Shown here: one piece after another, positions 5,061 to 6,740 of the stretch
Layout of the letters: each line of letters begins with the position of its first letter
How positions within the stretch are numbered: position 1 is the first letter of the stretch
Position numbers and translations under genes: made by a program
The notes under the pieces: model-generated
The model's database searches: none
What the model was told of the DNA's origin: nothing
Seen by the model: the letters and a program-made list of their open reading frames with translations, nothing else
Assembly (NCBI GenBank): GCA_046304235.1
Contig: JBKCEW010000002.1
Coordinates: 1-6,740, forward strand
Length of the DNA: 6,740 nt
Source: CANHVK01 sp046304235
GTDB taxonomy: Bacteria; Bacteroidota; Bacteroidia; Flavobacteriales_D; Crocinitomicaceae
Direction: 5' to 3'

Positions 5061-6740
5061 GATCTGGGATGGTATGATAATCTAAAAATAAGAACCCGTC
5101 TAAACAGTTGTTGAATTTTTTATCTACGTTGAAGCAAGTAATTTGAGCATTTAATCCAATATATTTTTTAAGTAGTACAGGTAAATGTTTTCCGGAATCA
5201 GTTTCTTGAATCATTTTGTCTAATTTATCGACATCACCATTTAGTCCATCAACTAGTCTCATTATTTTCTTTTTTTTCAAAAGAGGCTGAATAAAGTTTT
5301 TTCTAGGTTTTACTAAATCCTTAACAAAGGAATTATTTAAATGTATCTCGCTAAAATGAACAATAAAACTCTTAGATATTTTAGAGAAATCTTGACTGAT
5401 ACTAACGGGACCTATTAAGTACTTATATTTTGGATTTCTTTCCATAAATAGGAAAATTCCCTTCCATAATAAAAAAAGTGGTGTAGCCTTTTTTTGGTAT
5501 TCTAAAGAAACAAAAGATCTTCCAAGTTCAATGCTTTCGTATAGAGATAATTCCATTTGTTTTTTGAATTTAAAAAGTGTATGTGTGTAAAATCCCCTAA
5601 ACCCATACTTTGAAAAAATCTCGTCCCCTTTACCTAATCGATATGCGCCGACTAGTGCATTGTCTTTTTCATCCCAAATGATTAAATGTTTGTAGTATAA
5701 ATCAAAAGGATCAAGATCAAGTTCTTTGTTTGTTCCCTCTTTAACAGCACGAAAGGTGATTTCTCTTTTTCTTCCCAATTCCAACATTAAATTTGGACAT
5801 TGATGAGCGTCTATTTCGTATAATTTATAATCATTAACTGTAATTAAAAGTTGTGTTTCATCCAATTGTTTAATTTCTTTTACCAATAAGTCTGTAAAAA
5901 TTGCGGGTGTAATTTCTTGTTGTTTTCTTTTTATACCTAAAATTGGTTTTTTGTAAAAAGAATCAATGGAGGTTGAATTTTTTAGAAATTGAGATTTTAA
6001 TTGTAGGTAAGTGGAGATAGCGTGTTCAGATTCCATTTTTTTCAAGTCCTCAATTTGAATTGGATGACCAATGCGCATGGTGACTTTTTTATTTTTTTTA
6101 TTGAAAATTTCAGAGGGTAATTTGGCCGTTCTTAATAAGGGATGTATTAAACCTAAAGCGTGAAATAAAGGGCTGTTAGTTCCTGAAATATAGGTGGGTA
6201 TAACAGGTACATTACATTTTAAGATGAATTTAATGATTTGATCCCACTCTTTTTCTTTAACATTTAGCTTTGAAAGTTTAAATGAAGCAACTTCACCTGC
6301 AGGGAATATTCCAAGTGGATGTCCTTCTCTAACATAAGTTAATGCATTTCGAATACCATTCACACTTGACTTTTTATCTTTCATCGTTTCAAAAGGATTT
6401 ACAGGAAAGATCATTTCTTTCAAAGGGGCTATTCTTTCTAAAAGGAAATTAGCCATCAATTTAAAGTCAGATCTTTTCTCCGTTATCGTTTTACAAATAA
6501 TCAATCCATCTAATGCGCCAAATGGATGGTTAGATAGTAAGATAAATCCACCCTTTTGAGGAATGCGTTTTAAGTCTTCTTCGGTAATTTCGAATTGAAT
6601 TCCTAAATCGGATAAAATCCCTTCTACAAAGGGTATGCTATCTTTTTCTTTATGTTTGAGATAGATTTCATTTAATTCTTTTAATTTCAATTTATTATAA
6701 ACGAAATCGGCAAGTTTGGATTTCTCGTACTGTTGAACTT
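5035..6740 (-). CDS. olsF: Bifunctional acyltransferase: PlsC-like O-acyltransferase fused to OlsB-like N-acyltransferase (5' end missing)
   Basis: The frame is open to the right edge. 567 residues are visible (numbered from the first whole codon, 6738-6736), so the TTG at 6690 is internal. Residues about 45-235 are a PlsC-like lysophospholipid acyltransferase: SNHPFGALDG (69-78, catalytic H71 and D77), FPAGEVAS (145-152) and PTYISGTNSP (181-190). Residues about 295-450 match the OlsB N-acyltransferase fold, related to autoinducer synthases: DLDPFD (341-346), a basic stretch before it, and ESIELGRSFVS (401-411). In OlsF of Serratia the two halves make ornithine lipid, with the C-terminal half N-acylating the amino acid and the N-terminal half adding the second, ester-linked acyl chain. 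Bacteroidota also make glycine lipids by equivalent separate enzymes, so the amino acid here is open. Probably a peripheral membrane protein at the cytoplasmic face. The symbol marks family resemblance, not proven function. Confidence 0.88.
   Translation of the reverse strand, partial: VQQYEKSKLADFVYNKLKLKELNEIYLKHKEKDSIPFVEGILSDLGIQFEITEEDLKRIPQKGGFILLSNHPFGALDGLIICKTITEKRSDFKLMANFLLERIAPLKEMIFPVNPFETMKDKKSSVNGIRNALTYVREGHPLGIFPAGEVASFKLSKLNVKEKEWDQIIKFILKCNVPVIPTYISGTNSPLFHALGLIHPLLRTAKLPSEIFNKKNKKVTMRIGHPIQIEDLKKMESEHAISTYLQLKSQFLKNSTSIDSFYKKPILGIKRKQQEITPAIFTDLLVKEIKQLDETQLLITVNDYKLYEIDAHQCPNLMLELGRKREITFRAVKEGTNKELDLDPFDLYYKHLIIWDEKDNALVGAYRLGKGDEIFSKYGFRGFYTHTLFKFKKQMELSLYESIELGRSFVSLEYQKKATPLFLLWKGIFLFMERNPKYKYLIGPVSISQDFSKISKSFIVHFSEIHLNNSFVKDLVKPRKNFIQPLLKKKKIMRLVDGLNGDVDKLDKMIQETDSGKHLPVLLKKYIGLNAQITCFNVDKKFNNCLDGFLFLDYHTIPDQIKEGLRK

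Noticed and set aside
6688..6690. TTG as start of the acyltransferase fusion
   Set aside because: The frame stays open for 16 further codons to the window edge with family-like sequence, so the true start lies outside.

Overview
The DNA is AT-rich. Its genes start behind A-rich leaders (A8 and A9 runs just upstream of two ATG codons) with no Shine-Dalgarno motif. The three recognisable proteins belong to families common in Bacteroidota. Together these suggest a Bacteroidota chromosome, most likely of the Flavobacteriia/Cytophagia type. This is inferred from composition and gene content only. No rRNA, tRNA, CRISPR array, insertion sequence or phage hallmark was seen.

Layout. (1) 2-448, plus strand: the 3' end of an unrecognised, lysine-rich protein whose start lies left of the window. 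(2) 575-3220, minus strand: an 881-residue fusion of an N-terminal PHP metallo-phosphoesterase domain, a middle region of about 225 residues that I cannot assign, and a C-terminal GT4 (GT-B fold) glycosyltransferase. It ends in a strong hairpin terminator. (3) 3221-3523: a 303-base divergent intergenic region with two overlapping palindromes. (4) 3524-5032, plus strand: a GNAT acetyltransferase fused to a nitrilase/amidase (carbon-nitrogen hydrolase), with the catalytic Glu-Lys-Cys triad intact. (5) 5035-6740, minus strand, running off the right edge: a PlsC-like O-acyltransferase domain fused to an OlsB-like N-acyltransferase domain, resembling the bifunctional aminolipid synthase OlsF. Genes 4 and 5 converge with two bases between their stop codons and share a hairpin.

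How they may work together. Strands alternate gene by gene, so no operon is visible. The best-supported biochemical theme is polar-lipid and envelope chemistry: the OlsF-like protein should make an N-acyl, O-acyl amino-acid lipid (ornithine or glycine type), and the GT4 domain resembles glycosyltransferases that act on lipid or envelope acceptors. A link from the GNAT-nitrilase to that theme is only a guess from adjacency. All three complete or near-complete genes encode two-domain fusions, which is the most notable property of the window. I found no clear evidence of a new defence system or mobile system.
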